Below the pieces are notes generated by a model. The model saw only the letters and a program-made list of their open reading frames with translations. It had not been told where the DNA came from and made no database searches. Shown in pieces: positions 11,989 to 22,181 of a stretch of 64,000 bases of DNA. Every line of letters begins with the position of its first letter. Within the stretch, counting starts at the first letter, position 1. The translations under genes were made by a program, and so were the position numbers. Location: assembly GCA_029717555.1 (NCBI GenBank), contig JAMDHS010000015.1, positions 241,406 through 305,405 on the forward strand. Direction: 5' to 3'. Origin of the DNA: Peribolospora baueri. Taxonomy: Eukaryota; Basidiomycota; Peribolosporomycetes; Peribolosporales; Peribolosporaceae.

Positions 11989-13949
11989 ACGAACAGAAGT
12001 CGGAGGAGGGAGAGCTGGTGGAGACCACGGAAATTGAATCGTATGGTGTGGACAGGAAAAGGAAGCGAAGCCTGCGAGAGGCAGATGGAGATTCTGCGCT
12101 AGCCTACCAAAACAAGCGAAGGGCTACAAACGGCGCCGAAGATCAGCTTGCGGAAGGGCCACCGGAGGCCGGCTCGCCGGTCGCCAAAGGTTCCCATTTC
12201 GAACAGGAACCATTCTTTGTCGTCGACACCAGACCGGATGACTTCTATGACGAGGAGCAGAGCTTCTCAGGTAACAGCTACTCTTTCTTGCGTGGTGCGG
12301 CTGCAGTGCTTGGGGAACGCTCTGATTCTCCAGATGAAGGAGAAGTTGCAGAGCCAGACCCCGAAGAGGTCGAGCAAGGACGGGTACCGCCCACATCGCG
12401 GTGCTTCAACTGCGGAGACCCAGGACACGCGGTCAGCAATTGTCCCAAACCCCACGACGTCGAGCTGATTCGTCTTTCGCGAAACATCTTCCAAGCGCTT
12501 AAGACCCGGCACGCCGCGTATCTCGTCTCTTTACGCCGGGCGACGGATGAGAAGGGCGACGATACGGAGGAAAGACATCGTGCGGCAGCCGTGGACGACG
12601 ACAAGGCTACAGGTCTTTGTTTCCATGACTTGGCCGAAAGCAGGGCCAAGCGCTTCAGATGGCTGCAGAGTTTCCAACCTGGGCGGGTTCGCAGGGGCGG
12701 AGCGTTGTGGAAAGCTTTGGGCATGCCAACACCGCCAGATGGACGAAAGTACAAAGAGCGGGAAGGCCTGGGGAACGTTGAAAGGGCACGCCAGTGCGAG
12801 GGCGAAACCGATAAAGGTGATCAAAGGGGGACAACGGAGGAACCCGACTGGCCGTGGTTTAGGCAGATGATGGAATGGGGCTATCCACCGGGCTATCACT
12901 CTGCCTCAGGTGAATGAATTTCTGATCTATTCGCGTGATCTGCGTTCCTTCCATTTGCCTCCTCTCCGTTAATATGACGGCTCTGATCTTGTTTGCTTTT
13001 CCAATTTACTTCAGATCCACTGGAACGAGTTCGCGCTCGCATCGAAGCGAGTGACCCCATGAAGACGAGCCAAACTGACTGGGATGACGTGGAAGTTCTC
13101 TCCGGTCTCGACGACCGACTGGCACCATCGCCGGAGCATCCCGGTGTCGGCTCGTCGTTTACCGTGACCGACGCACCAGATGGCGATGCTCGACCGCTTC
13201 CCGAACAAGGGCATGATCCGAGCGGAATCCTTGGTAGTGAACCCGGTCACCCAGAAACGACTCAGAAACGTTGGGTCATCTATCCCACTACACTCTTCTC
13301 TTCAACCCTACTCCCGGTGTTCAACCCGAATGCGCCATTACCTCCGATGGAGGAATCTCCCGTTCGATCCGTTCCCGATTCATTCGGCCTTGTTTCCATG
13401 CGTCAGACCGATCCTTTTCTTCCAGATCGACCCCAAGTGCGAACAAGCGATGACATTGCTGCCAAGGCTTCCGACATCGATCTGGCCGCAGACAAGTACG
13501 CCTCTTGGTCAGCAATCAGGGCGGAGCGGGAAGAAGCGGCCCAGCGGGCTCGGGTTGGGAGATGGAACGCAGGAGTTGCCGTCAACGATGTCAATAATTC
13601 ATGGGACAAGTCACGATGGCAACCTCCGGCGCCGCGCTTTCCATACCGACAACACCCGGACGAGACCTTGCCGTATTCCTTTCCCTTCACGCTTGACACC
13701 CGTGCATACCACCACGGACCGCCTCCGTGGCCACCGCCGGGTAGATTTCCACCGCCTCCTTCGCCCGGGCGTCCATCTGCACCGCCCCCGTGGCCGCCTC
13801 CGAGGCCGCCTCCGAGTAGATTTCCGCCACCTCCTTCGCCCGTGCATCCATCTGCACCGCCTCCACCGCCGCCTCCAACGTCGCCGCCTCCTCCGCTTCC
13901 TGATGGACCACCACCAGCCTTTCCCCAGGAAGGAGAAGAACGTGGCTAA
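11967..13949 (+). CDS. ZCCHC8-like zinc-knuckle and PSP-domain protein
   Basis: Resembles ZCCHC8, the scaffold of the nuclear exosome targeting complex; a role in RNA surveillance or splicing is inferred. Exons are 11967-12909 and 13015-13949, 625 residues. Seen: an acidic/basic N-terminus with a KRKR stretch, a CCHC knuckle CFNCGDPGHAVSNC (about 146-159), the following helix (VELIRLSRNIFQ), a PSP-like block (RVRRGGALWKALGM ... PWFRQMMEWGYPPGYHSASDP) crossing the intron, and a Pro-rich tail. The order knuckle then PSP with GYPPG matches ZCCHC8. The tail from 13715 to 13935 repeats Pro/Trp/Arg/Phe units. The only in-frame ATG before the conserved part is at 11967, inside the preceding gene's last exon, so either the genes overlap or an upstream exon is missing from this model. 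AATAAA follows the stop by about 57 nt. Confidence 0.82.
13715..13935 (+). repeat. Imperfect tandem repeats encoding a proline-rich tail
   Basis: In-frame, repeated GC-rich units encode blocks of PPPWPPP, RFPPPPSP and PSAPPP at the C-terminus of the ZCCHC8-like protein. Two larger units (about 13718-13790 and 13791-13863) look like a duplication with substitutions. Confidence 0.6.
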
Positions 13950-14005
13950 GGAAATAGAATGGAGGAAAGAAAGTCGGCAGCTGGAACGCCATGGCGTCTT
14001 GTACT

Positions 14006-14011
14006 AATAAA
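14006..14011 (+). terminator. AATAAA polyadenylation-like signal
   Basis: AATAAA 57 nt after the ZCCHC8-like stop codon; position fits 3' end formation. Confidence 0.35.
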
Positions 14012-14589
14012 GTCGGAGGGTGAGCTGGCTGTCATTCTCTAGTCTAGTCGAACACTGGGCAACCGTCGTACAGCGCTCGCCATTGCCTCGCTCGCCTGTC
14101 TACTCCAGCCTTGTGTTCCACTACGTGAGGGAGGTCTGAGAGAGAGCGTGGAATTGCATGCTGCACCAGGGAGGCTGATAGAAGAATCGGCAAACGGAGC
14201 CTTTGGCCGTCGACCAACCAAGCCGGCGTCTACTCCCGCGCCCCGCAGGGTCTAGTATTACCTTGATCACGCCAGGAGTGAGAGAGCTCGATTCCGACGA
14301 ACCAGGACGCAACGAATGTCCAAGGAAAAAAATACGACGACAACGAGCTCTAGTAGCGTGTAACCTGGCAGCGGGCCAAGGGAAAAAAAGAAAAAAAAAA
14401 ACCGTCCGCAGGCAATCAGCGAGCCGTTTGTCGGGTTCGCTGCTCGGTTTTGACCCCGGACGGGTGACGAGGGGGGGAAACCAAGGTGCCAGGTGAGAGC
14501 CTGCGTACGGTGTCAGAGTTTGAGCGCTTTGCCGTTTTACTAGAGGACCAGATCGCCCTGCCACTGAGACGGAATGGAGACGGAGGCCG
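14012..14589. other. Gap between ZCCHC8-like gene and transposon relic
   Basis: Contains A-rich runs (about 14328-14402) and no convincing gene. It may include the degraded end of the transposon; no terminal repeat or target-site duplication could be recognised by eye. Confidence 0.3.
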
Positions 14590-15494
14590 CGACAGCGAAC
14601 AGGCTTGCGCTTGAGTGTGACTTTGTCTGCGTCGTCCGTATCGACGTAGCGTTTGTAACAGTCACTGGACCAGCGACCCAGGAGCCGGACATCCCGACGG
14701 CAGAGGCCCATGTGGCCACACCACGACGGACGCAGTCGCGGAGGACACGGAGGAAGGCTGACCGCGAGCATGAGGGTGTTGCTGTTTGAGTGACAAAAGG
14801 CGGCGCCAGCGGTCTAAGCGGCTCGGAGAGAAAGGAGGTCGCGCAGGGAGGAAAAAAGGCAGGCGAGGGAGCTGGTTTTGGGGACGATGAGACAGCATCC
14901 CCGTCGGAACTGGTCGGTTTTGCTGGCCGGGAGCGTCATGAACGCGTGCTCGTCGCTAAGGGAGACATCGCCGACTTTGAAGGAGAACCGACCGTCGAAC
15001 GGCGCCTCCAGGTGACCTCTCCGCACCGTAAGAAGCAAGCGAACGATAAGGAGAAAGCACAGCGGTAGGCGGCCTTGTCGCGGGCCCGTAACGACGTCGG
15101 GGAGACATCTGAGGACGTCGAGGAGGATCGGGAGCGTGATGGGAAGGCGGCGCCGAGTTTCCGGTTCTCCGTGCCACCGTATGATGCATTGTAGGATGCG
15201 CTCGAGCGACGGGGCGGTGAGGGCGGAGGCGTCGAGTCCGAGGTCAATGTGCCACGATCGGAGCGCAGCGAGGGAGGACTGAATGGAGCGCGTGGATTGG
15301 GATGGCGGCAGGGAGACGACCCATTGTTGAACGTGCTGAAGTTGGGTCGGGAAAACGGGGCCTCGGAAGCAGAGTTGCAGACGGACGAAGGAACTGTACG
15401 ACGCACGCACTCTTATCGCTTCCGCGTCCCAGGGGACAGACCGTACTAAAGATACGTTCCGACAAGGCGGGGTTGACCAAGGTCTCCGAGCCAA
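14590..15494 (-). pseudogene. Degenerate tyrosine recombinase (DIRS/Ngaro/Crypton-like)
   Basis: Recognisable recombinase parts occur in three reading frames. The core-binding region (SIQSSLAALRSWHIDLGL, then RRLPITLPILLDVL) is in one frame. The first catalytic-Arg box FACFLRCGEVTW (15008-15043) is in a second. PFDGRFSF ... HAFMTLPASKTDQFRRG is back in the first. The C-terminal DVRLLGRWSSDCYKRYV, with the Tyr, is at about 14650-14693. The expected His-x-x-Arg box near 14735-14745 reads Asp-Cys-Val-Arg in yet another frame. At least three frameshifts and a changed catalytic His mean it is inactive. The family call rests on the SKTDxFRRG and LGRWSSDxYKxY signatures, which are typical of fungal retroelement recombinases. 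Confidence 0.75.
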
Positions 15495-15960
15495 GCAAAT
15501 CGGCTAAGACGTTTGCTTGGCTCGTGACCCGGCCGCGAGGGATGACGGGAAGAGAGGGATATGAGGCCGAGGCAGACCTGCTCGTTGTCGACGTGCACTA
15601 CCAAGTGGTGATAATGCCTCCACAGGTGACCGCGGAGGCGGATCGCAGGCGAAGACGAAAGTAGGGTTACTAGCGTCGCCGATGAAACCGCCGTCCTGAG
15701 GCGTCGTCCCAGGACGTCGGTGAGCGCTGCGGTTGCCCGATTGAGTTTGACGCGGACGCTATGATGGTTGGGGGAAGGACGACGTCCTTTCCCACGAAGC
15801 GGGCCAGAGTATCCAACCTGGATGCCATGACGCATGAAGCCGAGTAGCTGTGCGACGAACGACTGATTGGGGTACTCTGCGAGCAGGGCTTTCCAGACTG
15901 GGATACGGAATGTGCTACGCATGGCCGGTTTGGAGGATGAAAAGGGGGAAGGTAAAGGAG
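15495..15960 (-). pseudogene. Collapsed retroelement polyprotein fragment (pre-RT and RNase H-like remnants)
   Basis: The open frame 15922-15446 begins with WKALLAEYPNQ, FVAQLLGFMRHG and VGYSGP, a segment that in fungal tyrosine-recombinase elements precedes the reverse transcriptase. Only ~60-90 residues later it shows HHLVVHVDNEQV, which resembles an RNase H strand with its Asp. The intervening reverse transcriptase is absent, so an internal deletion is inferred. It leads directly into the recombinase relic. Confidence 0.5.
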
Positions 15961-15978
15961 GTGTTGGGACGAGGGTTA

Positions 15979-16195
15979 ATCGGCACCTACGAGGACGACG
16001 TCCCTGCGTATGTCCTCCCTCTCAGGAGTCTCGACCTCGTACTGGGCAGGCCGTGGATGAAGAAGAAGCGGGCCAGCGTAGACTTCCAGGAGGAGACGTG
16101 GACCGTCCATCACCTTCAGCAAGCCCACGTTCTCGAAACCCATCCGATACGGGCGGCGGGAGGTGACCGGAAGGCGGAAGAACCGGATCAGGTCC
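15979..16195 (+). repeat. Inverted repeat, left arm (protease fragment copy)
   Basis: About 217 nt encoding, on the plus strand, IGTYEDDVPAYV and LVLGRPWMKKKR. It is the reverse complement of 16227-16439 with scattered substitutions and small indels, separated by a ~31-nt spacer that carries further inverted symmetry. Confidence 0.85.
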
Positions 16196-16226
16196 TTCTC
16201 CTTCTCTACGCTCGCCGCATGCAGCA

Positions 16227-16439
16227 GGACCTGATCCGAGTCTGGCGCCTTCCGTTCACCCCCCGCCGCCCGTACCGGATGGGTTGCAAGGACGTGGGCG
16301 TGCTGAAGGTGATGGACGGTCCACTCTCCCGGAAGTCTACGCCGGCCCGCTTCTTCTTCATCCACGGCCTGCCCAGTACGAGGTCGAGACTCCTGAGAGG
16401 GAAGACATACGCAGGGACGTCGTCCTCGTAGGTGCCGAT
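16227..16439 (-). repeat. Inverted repeat, right arm, continuous with Gag-Pro
   Basis: Minus-strand coding gives IGTYEDDVPAYV and LVLGRPWMKKKR, the second half of a retropepsin-like protease. It is collinear with the Gag and knuckle upstream, so this arm is the original and the left arm is the inverted copy. Confidence 0.85.
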
Positions 16440-17884
16440 CCGCAATGGCACCATGACGAGTCCTCCGTGTACGTCGTCTTCTCGCTATCCGCGACCCAGA
16501 TGGCCTTGGGCTTCGTCGGGGTGACGTCGAGGCCGTGTCGCATGACGAAGTCGGCACTGACGAAGTTCGTATGGCGTCCGTGTCGGGAAGGATGGCGGCC
16601 TCCACGTTGTCGATCTTGCCCTTGAAGACGTGCATCGGTTGTTCGGGGACTTGTGCGAGTGCTGTGAAAGATCCCGTCTCGTACCCGTCCTCGTACCCGT
16701 CCTCGTACCCGTCCTCATCGTCGGCATCGTCGCCCAGCTCCTGCAACGCAGCGAAGCCGCCCGCGGCTCTCGCCACCCTCCTGTTCCCGCTCCCGTTGCC
16801 CTTCCTATCCGTCGGACCGGCGCGCTTCGGCTGGAGAGAGTCCCTCGCAAGGTGGCCCTTGCGCCCACAGTTGAAGCAGGCGCGGCTTTCCCGCTTGTCC
16901 ACCGACATCGTGGGGAGGTCCATCGGCTCGGGCGAGGGAGGACGGGGCCGGGTCGGTTCTGGCGCAGCATGGCTGAAGAGTGGCAGCGGGGCGGGCCACT
17001 CGACCTTGCGTCGACCGGCCTGCTTCTCCCTCCTGTCGCCGCCCTTGTCGCCGCCCTTCTGCCCTATCGTCGTGGCCTGCTCGAAGATGATGGCGGCCTG
17101 GTAGGCCGCTTCAACGGTCGGGCTGCAGCACTAAGAGATGCGACTGGAGGTGGGGCGGAAGTCGCCGGAGGAACACGTTGAGCCGGAACTGGGGGCTCGC
17201 GTGCTCTGGGGGGATCTGCGCCTCCAATGTGCGGAAAGCGTGAACGTATCCCGCCACGCTCCCCTTGAACGGAACGTCTAGGACGTCCCGCTGAATCTGA
17301 TTCTGGCGGAACGACGTGTTAAACCGAGCCACCATCTTGGACTTGAATTCCGTCCAGTCCGGCGCCCTCCCCAGCTCCCTCTTTATCGTCAGGTACCCCT
17401 TACGGGCCTCCCCTGTGAGGCTCTCCATCGCCGTCAGGACCCAGGCCGCTTTGTCCAGGCCAGAGGCGGTGAGGGCGTCCTCGAGGCACTCGAGCCAGCT
17501 GTTGACGTCCTCCTTCTTCGAGCCACTGAAGGGCTCGATCTGGACGTGGCCGAATGAGCGTCGTAGGGGAGGCTTCTCGCGCTCCTGCCCCCTGTTGCCC
17601 CCAGCCGTGGTGAGCGAGGCGATCATGGCCTGGCTGATCAACAGGAACTGCCTCTGCTCCTGTTGCGCCTGTTGCTGTTGTGTCGTTATCGTCGACATAA
17701 AGGCGTTCATCTGGGCCATCATGCTCATTCGCGCCTCCCAACGGTCGTCGGCGGTCTCTGTAGGAGCGGCTTGCTCCGGAACGGGAGCCGTTGCTGCCCG
17801 AGCGATCTGACCCTCCATCGTGTTCGCAAGCCGCGGGCTCTGACCCTCCATCGAGTCAGTGTCGTTATTGTCGGGGGGGTTCAT
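16227..17884 (-). pseudogene. Ty3/gypsy-type Gag and aspartic protease fragment, frameshifted
   Basis: ATG 17884 opens a 257-codon Gag with a Gln-rich segment and a retrotransposon-Gag core (FSGSKKEDVNSWLE, REL...DWTEFKSKMVARF, VAGYVHAFRTLEAQIP). The frame stops at 17111. One nucleotide away the next frame continues (VEAAYQAAIIFEQA), so a frameshift lies there. The zinc knuckle at about 16860-16890 is CFNCGRKGHLARDS, with the last Cys replaced by Ser. The protease active site appears as LPDTDA instead of the usual D-T/S-G-A, followed in another frame by VMRHGLDVTPTKP and then LVLGRPW. Upstream of the protease, YEDG-coding units are tandemly repeated (16679-16715). No RT follows. Clearly non-functional as a retrotransposon. 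Confidence 0.78.
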
Positions 17885-18614
17885 CGTTGTTGCATGCCTG
17901 CTCGACCCGGTCCGAGGCGTTCTGTACTGTCGCCTATCGGCCGATCTTGATGTCTGCTAACATAAAAAAACTCATCTTTCGAAATCACGTATGCCCCGGA
18001 CGCTTACGTGAGGAAGATCACTTGGATTGTTACATAGGGGGGCGAAAAAAAAAGCGCCACTTATACTCGCGAGCGGCTCGGCCCTCGAATGCGGAAGAGA
18101 CAGAGAAGGGTCGGGAGCTAACGGAGTGAGGAATGCTCCAGCGTCCTTCTAGGGCCGGAGGCGGACACAAGCGGAGATGACCGAGTGGACTAGAATCCCA
18201 CATTTATGACGTCACGTGCGACCACGTTCGATGCATTCCCGCCCCATAAATGGAGGAGAGTGCGGATCTTCGATTTCAGGCCCAAGTGGCGAATTAGTGG
18301 AAGGGCCGCCGGGTGCGGCGTGTTGTTGAGATAAAATTGACTGAGAAGAGTATGGGGGGCATCTACATCGGTAGACGTAGACCGCTCGTCGTCCTCCTTG
18401 CCATCGCCTCTTCTCTTCTTTCTTTTCTCTCCTCTTCTCGCCGCCTCCATCTTGCCATGGACCGGAGGGCGAAGTAATCCTTTAGACTTGTACATCCCTT
18501 CTCCTGCACGTCTCCCATCATTCCCTCCCTCTCCGGCGTCCACCACGACCCCCGATCCGGTGGATTTGATAATACGATAAGCTCTGCTCGCTGCCCCACG
18601 GGCAGACGTCAACC
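17885..18614. other. Flank of the Ty3-like relic and promoter of the hydrolase gene
   Basis: Contains A-rich runs at 17963-17970 and 18045-18053 and a TCACGTG E-box inside GACGTCACGTG at 18209-18218. The minus-strand ORF 18612-18190 lacks recognisable motifs and is probably incidental. A solo LTR could be hidden here but no TG...CA termini with a matching copy were found. Confidence 0.35.
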
Positions 18615-21450
18615 ATGGCGCGCCTCATCCCGGGAGACTCGTCTATACTCTTTGCACGTAGCCTCGTCGCCGTCATCTGGGTCTCAACGTGAGTCGACGA
18701 GGAGCACCTGCCGCACCGGCTGGCATTCTCATTCTTCGCGCTGCTGTCTATTCATCGTACGCTGTTTGCTCCCATCCTCACAGACCGCTATCCATACTCT
18801 ACGCCTTGCTCTCCGCCTTCGCCTTGCTCCCTCGTCTCCTCCTTTCCCCCCCAACCCGTGCCCTTCTCGAGCCCTACCTTGCCGTCGTCTCCCCCTCCTC
18901 CTATCTGCCGCAGCGAGCGCATCATGTTCTCTTCTTCTGGACGACTGTGGAGACTATCTTCGCATGTTATCACGCCCACCTCGTCCGCAAGGTTCAGGCC
19001 AGGGGTCCTCCTCCGCATTATGGGAGGAGGTTCCTGAGAGAGGTGTTTAGGAGGAGTCTCGAGACTGGAATGAAATCTCACATCGGGAGGAGCGGCGTTC
19101 GATCCGATGGACAGATGGTCCACGGGTCAGACTCCACCGCCGTGCACACGTCCCGGTCGGCTTCGCCTGGACAGTATGCCCTCCGTCCTCGCAAGAACCA
19201 CCACTCCTCCGGCGCTCCCAACGGCCTGGGCATCACGTCCCCCGACATCGCCCACTCCACCCTTCCCTCTTCCCCGTCGCCGCTCAGGCCGGACGCCCCA
19301 TCCGCGAGAACGCAAACGAAACGAAAGCGTTCCCGCCCGCCGCTCTCATTCATCGAGACCCCGTTAAAAGAGGATGACGAGAGGGCGGTGTCGTTCAGAC
19401 AGCGGATATCGGCTTGGTTCAGAGGCGCTGTGAGTGGCGATTCGATAGATCTCACGACCAACCTCATGAGCTGAGTCGCCGTGTCGTGCTCGTCTCGTTT
19501 CGCCGTCCCCACTGACCACTTCTTCTCTCCGCTTATAGTCTCGCGACCGCATCACGCGCCCTCTCATGGAAGAATGGCTCTGCTGGTCGCTCTACGGCCA
19601 ATACCGCCATGAGGTTCTGGACGAACGGCTCGATCGCGAGGCGCGCGGACATCCGAATGGAGGCAACCTGTCCGACAATCTCTTGGCTTGCTCTCTTGCT
19701 ACGAGGGTCTCGCCTCTTGGCACCGAGAGTCCCATTCCGCCCGAAGGCTTGTTCGGCAGGGGGGATGGCGAAGAAGAAGACGGGGACGTGGAGGGAGACG
19801 ATGAAGATGAGCCTATCGAGGGTGACAAGTGGACCTTCCTCCAGTACATCCTCGGACTCATCGAGGCTCGCTCCGGCCGGCCTTTCCCGCTCGCCGTGCC
19901 GGACCCCATCGGCTGTACCGACGATCCCAAGGCCGCCCTCAGCACTATCACTGGCGCCGGTGCCTCTGCTTCTTCTCATCCTTCTATCCGCCCGATCCGC
20001 CTCACTCTCGACCCCGTGCGCGTCATCTCCCGCCCTCTGACCTATTATCTTCTCGTCAACTTTATCTCCTTGATGACTTACTACTGGGCGAGATGGAAGG
20101 GATTCCGACACGAGCAGGAGGGAGATCTGGAGTATCTCGTCAGGATCCCGGAGGGATGGACTCTGGAGAAGAGCAGAAGGGGCGGCAAGGACGGGGAGTT
20201 GTTCAGGCCGATCGTCATCCTGCATGGCCTGGGCATCGGATTGGGTGAGTGGAAGCTTGGCGCCGTCGACACGCCACTTTCGCCCTGTCCGTCCGAATGC
20301 AAACGGGACCTACGTGTTCCGCATACCCCTTTCCGCTAATGTCTCCGCCTCGTCCTTTTTCCGATCGACAGCCCAGTACGCCCCTCTAATCCGCTATCTC
20401 CTCCGCTCGCCTCTAGCTAAGACGCATCCCATGCTCATCCTCCTCCAGCCACACATCTCCCAATCCTTCTTCCACCCTCGCTTCCTTCATCCTCCAAATA
20501 AGGCCTCGACGACGCGTGATCTCAAGCGCGCTCTGGAGAGGTTGGGGTGGGTCGAGCCGGAGGGGGAAGTGAGAAGGAAACGGGCAGGAAGAAACGAGAA
20601 GGGAGAGTCGGAGACTGAAGCGGGAGGCGTGAGCGTGTTGAGCCACAGCAATGGCACGGTGAGCACCGTTGGGCCCACTCCTTCTCTGGGTTCCTTTACA
20701 GGCCCTCGCTTCCCTGCCTCCTTACTCATTCTTACCCTCATTTTCCAACTCCTTCCCTCTCCTACCGTAGATCGTCCACGCCTGGCTCCTCAAATCGATA
20801 CCGTCCATGATAAAACGCTCCTGCTTTGTCGACCCGGTGTGCTTCAGACTTTTCGATCCGGATGTGTGCTACAACTTCCTCTACAAGCGCGTCCAGACGC
20901 CCGTCGAGGTCATCATGCGTTACTTCGTCGCGAGGGAGTTGGGTACTGCAAATCTGCTTTCGGTGAGTCGGTCATCAGAGCGAGCGGATGGGGTCCGCTC
21001 GAACGACAACATTGACTTCACTCTTCTTTTTCCCTGCCCGCTTTCTTACCGATCGTAGAGGTATTTTGACTGGTGAGGCACGCCGCATCATGCTGTCCCC
21101 GTCCTGGTCGCTCCACCTTGCGTCTCGTGCATATCGTGCTCAACGGCGCATCCGCTTTTTTTCCCGCTCCACCCTCCCTGTCCAGGTCCTCCAACCTCCT
21201 ATGGCCGATCCCTGAGATTCCGCGCCTGCGATCTCCCTACCATACGCGCTTTTTCCTCGCGGGGCAAGACGCAATCCTGAACGCGAAGATGGTGCGCGAG
21301 TACCTGCTCGAGCATGGCGTCGAGGAGGTGGAGCACGGCGGGGGCCTCAGGATGGACTGGGAGAAGGCGCATGGGGAGACACTGATCAGTGGGAACGAGG
21401 GGATGGATAGCATCATCAGCTGGTTGAACGCGTCTGAGGAACAGGACTAA
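18615..21450 (+). CDS. Membrane-associated alpha/beta hydrolase (uncharacterised fungal family)
   Basis: Exons 18615-18688, 18784-19429, 19539-20244, 20372-20658, 20771-20962, 21059-21072 and 21186-21450 join in frame to give 727 residues. The first ~100 residues hold two or three hydrophobic segments (LFARSLVAVIWVST; LYALLSAFALLPRLLL; HHVLFFWTTVETIFA), suggesting a membrane anchor. Another hydrophobic stretch (YYLLVNFISLMTYYW) precedes the fold. Fold motifs: IVILHGLGIGL (oxyanion-type HG), SHSNGT with the putative nucleophile Ser568 (S-x-S-x-G variant of G-x-S-x-G), VDPVCFRLFDPD, and RFFLAGQD with a plausible acid Asp. The candidate catalytic His is in KAHGETL near the C-terminus. A 14-nt exon (RYFDW) is required. 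Activity is unknown; lipase or esterase is an inference. Confidence 0.8.
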
Positions 21451-22181
21451 AGATGTGTCGAATCCTCCCTGGATCATGGATAGACCGATGGTTAATTGTA
21501 TGCAAAAAAAGGAATCGCATATTTCCCGGTCGCTGATTTAACTGTCTGTACACCCGTAGGTAAACCCTTCTGGGCAGCTGGCTGATCGTTGTTGGACGGC
21601 TGCGTGAGTGAGTGGTATGCATGCGCTGGAGTTGGTGGCCAGTCAGTCAGTCAGTCAGTCCATCGCCGGGCGATGGCGCGGTGCATCGTGACGGTCTAAC
21701 AGAGTGCAAATGGAACGGCCAACTGGGCTCTTCGCACGTCGTCATCGAAGGGCGGAATTGAAACGAACGCGCGAAGGGGAGGGAGGACAAGGGAAGGGAA
21801 GAAAGAAAAAGGCGAACGGACGCCGCCCATAGTGATACAAGGAAACTGCAAGGCGACGATGGAAATGACATAGGCGCCGAGAGAGAAAGAGAGAGCGACG
21901 AGCGTCTAGTGGTAAAATTCATAAAATGATCATGAATAGGTAGCAGAGTCATAACGTAGGTGGGTATCAGCGGAGAAGGCAAAGAGACGGGAGAAGGGTG
22001 GCGGTGGCGATGAGACGGAGGAGAATGCTGTCCAACTATCGCTTCAAGGTCTCGAGCTGCTTTTCTAAAACGCTGTGAACACGCAAACATGGAACCGAAG
22101 AGGAGAGGGAAATACCGGTCAGTAAGCGATCGACGTAACCGGACCTTGCCTACCCCGACAAACGAAGCAAAAAAAAAAAAA
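21451..22181. other. Convergent intergenic region
   Basis: Between the 3' ends of the hydrolase and CM1 genes. Holds an (AGTC)5 tract at 21641-21660, purine-rich GAGA stretches near 21780-21900 and an A13-like run at about 22169-22181. No gene supported. Confidence 0.4.

Larger units (their letters stand above)
14590..17884 (-). mobile_element. Nested, degraded retroelement block
   Basis: All recognisable pieces read on the minus strand except one inverted copy. From high to low coordinates: a Ty3-like Gag, zinc knuckle and protease fragment (17884-16227), its inverted partial copy (15979-16195), then a tyrosine-recombinase retroelement relic (about 15960-14590). No reverse transcriptase or Ty3 integrase was recognised and every ORF is interrupted, so the block is dead. 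The simplest reading is one element inserted into or beside another. Clear LTRs were not identified. Confidence 0.75.

Noticed and set aside
16630-17181. Plus-strand ORFs across the Gag region
   Set aside because: Shadows of the minus-strand Gag/knuckle frames, which carry the recognisable motifs.
14012-18614. LTRs or target-site duplications for the retroelement block
   Set aside because: No pair of matching direct repeats with TG...CA ends could be found by eye; would need a self-alignment.
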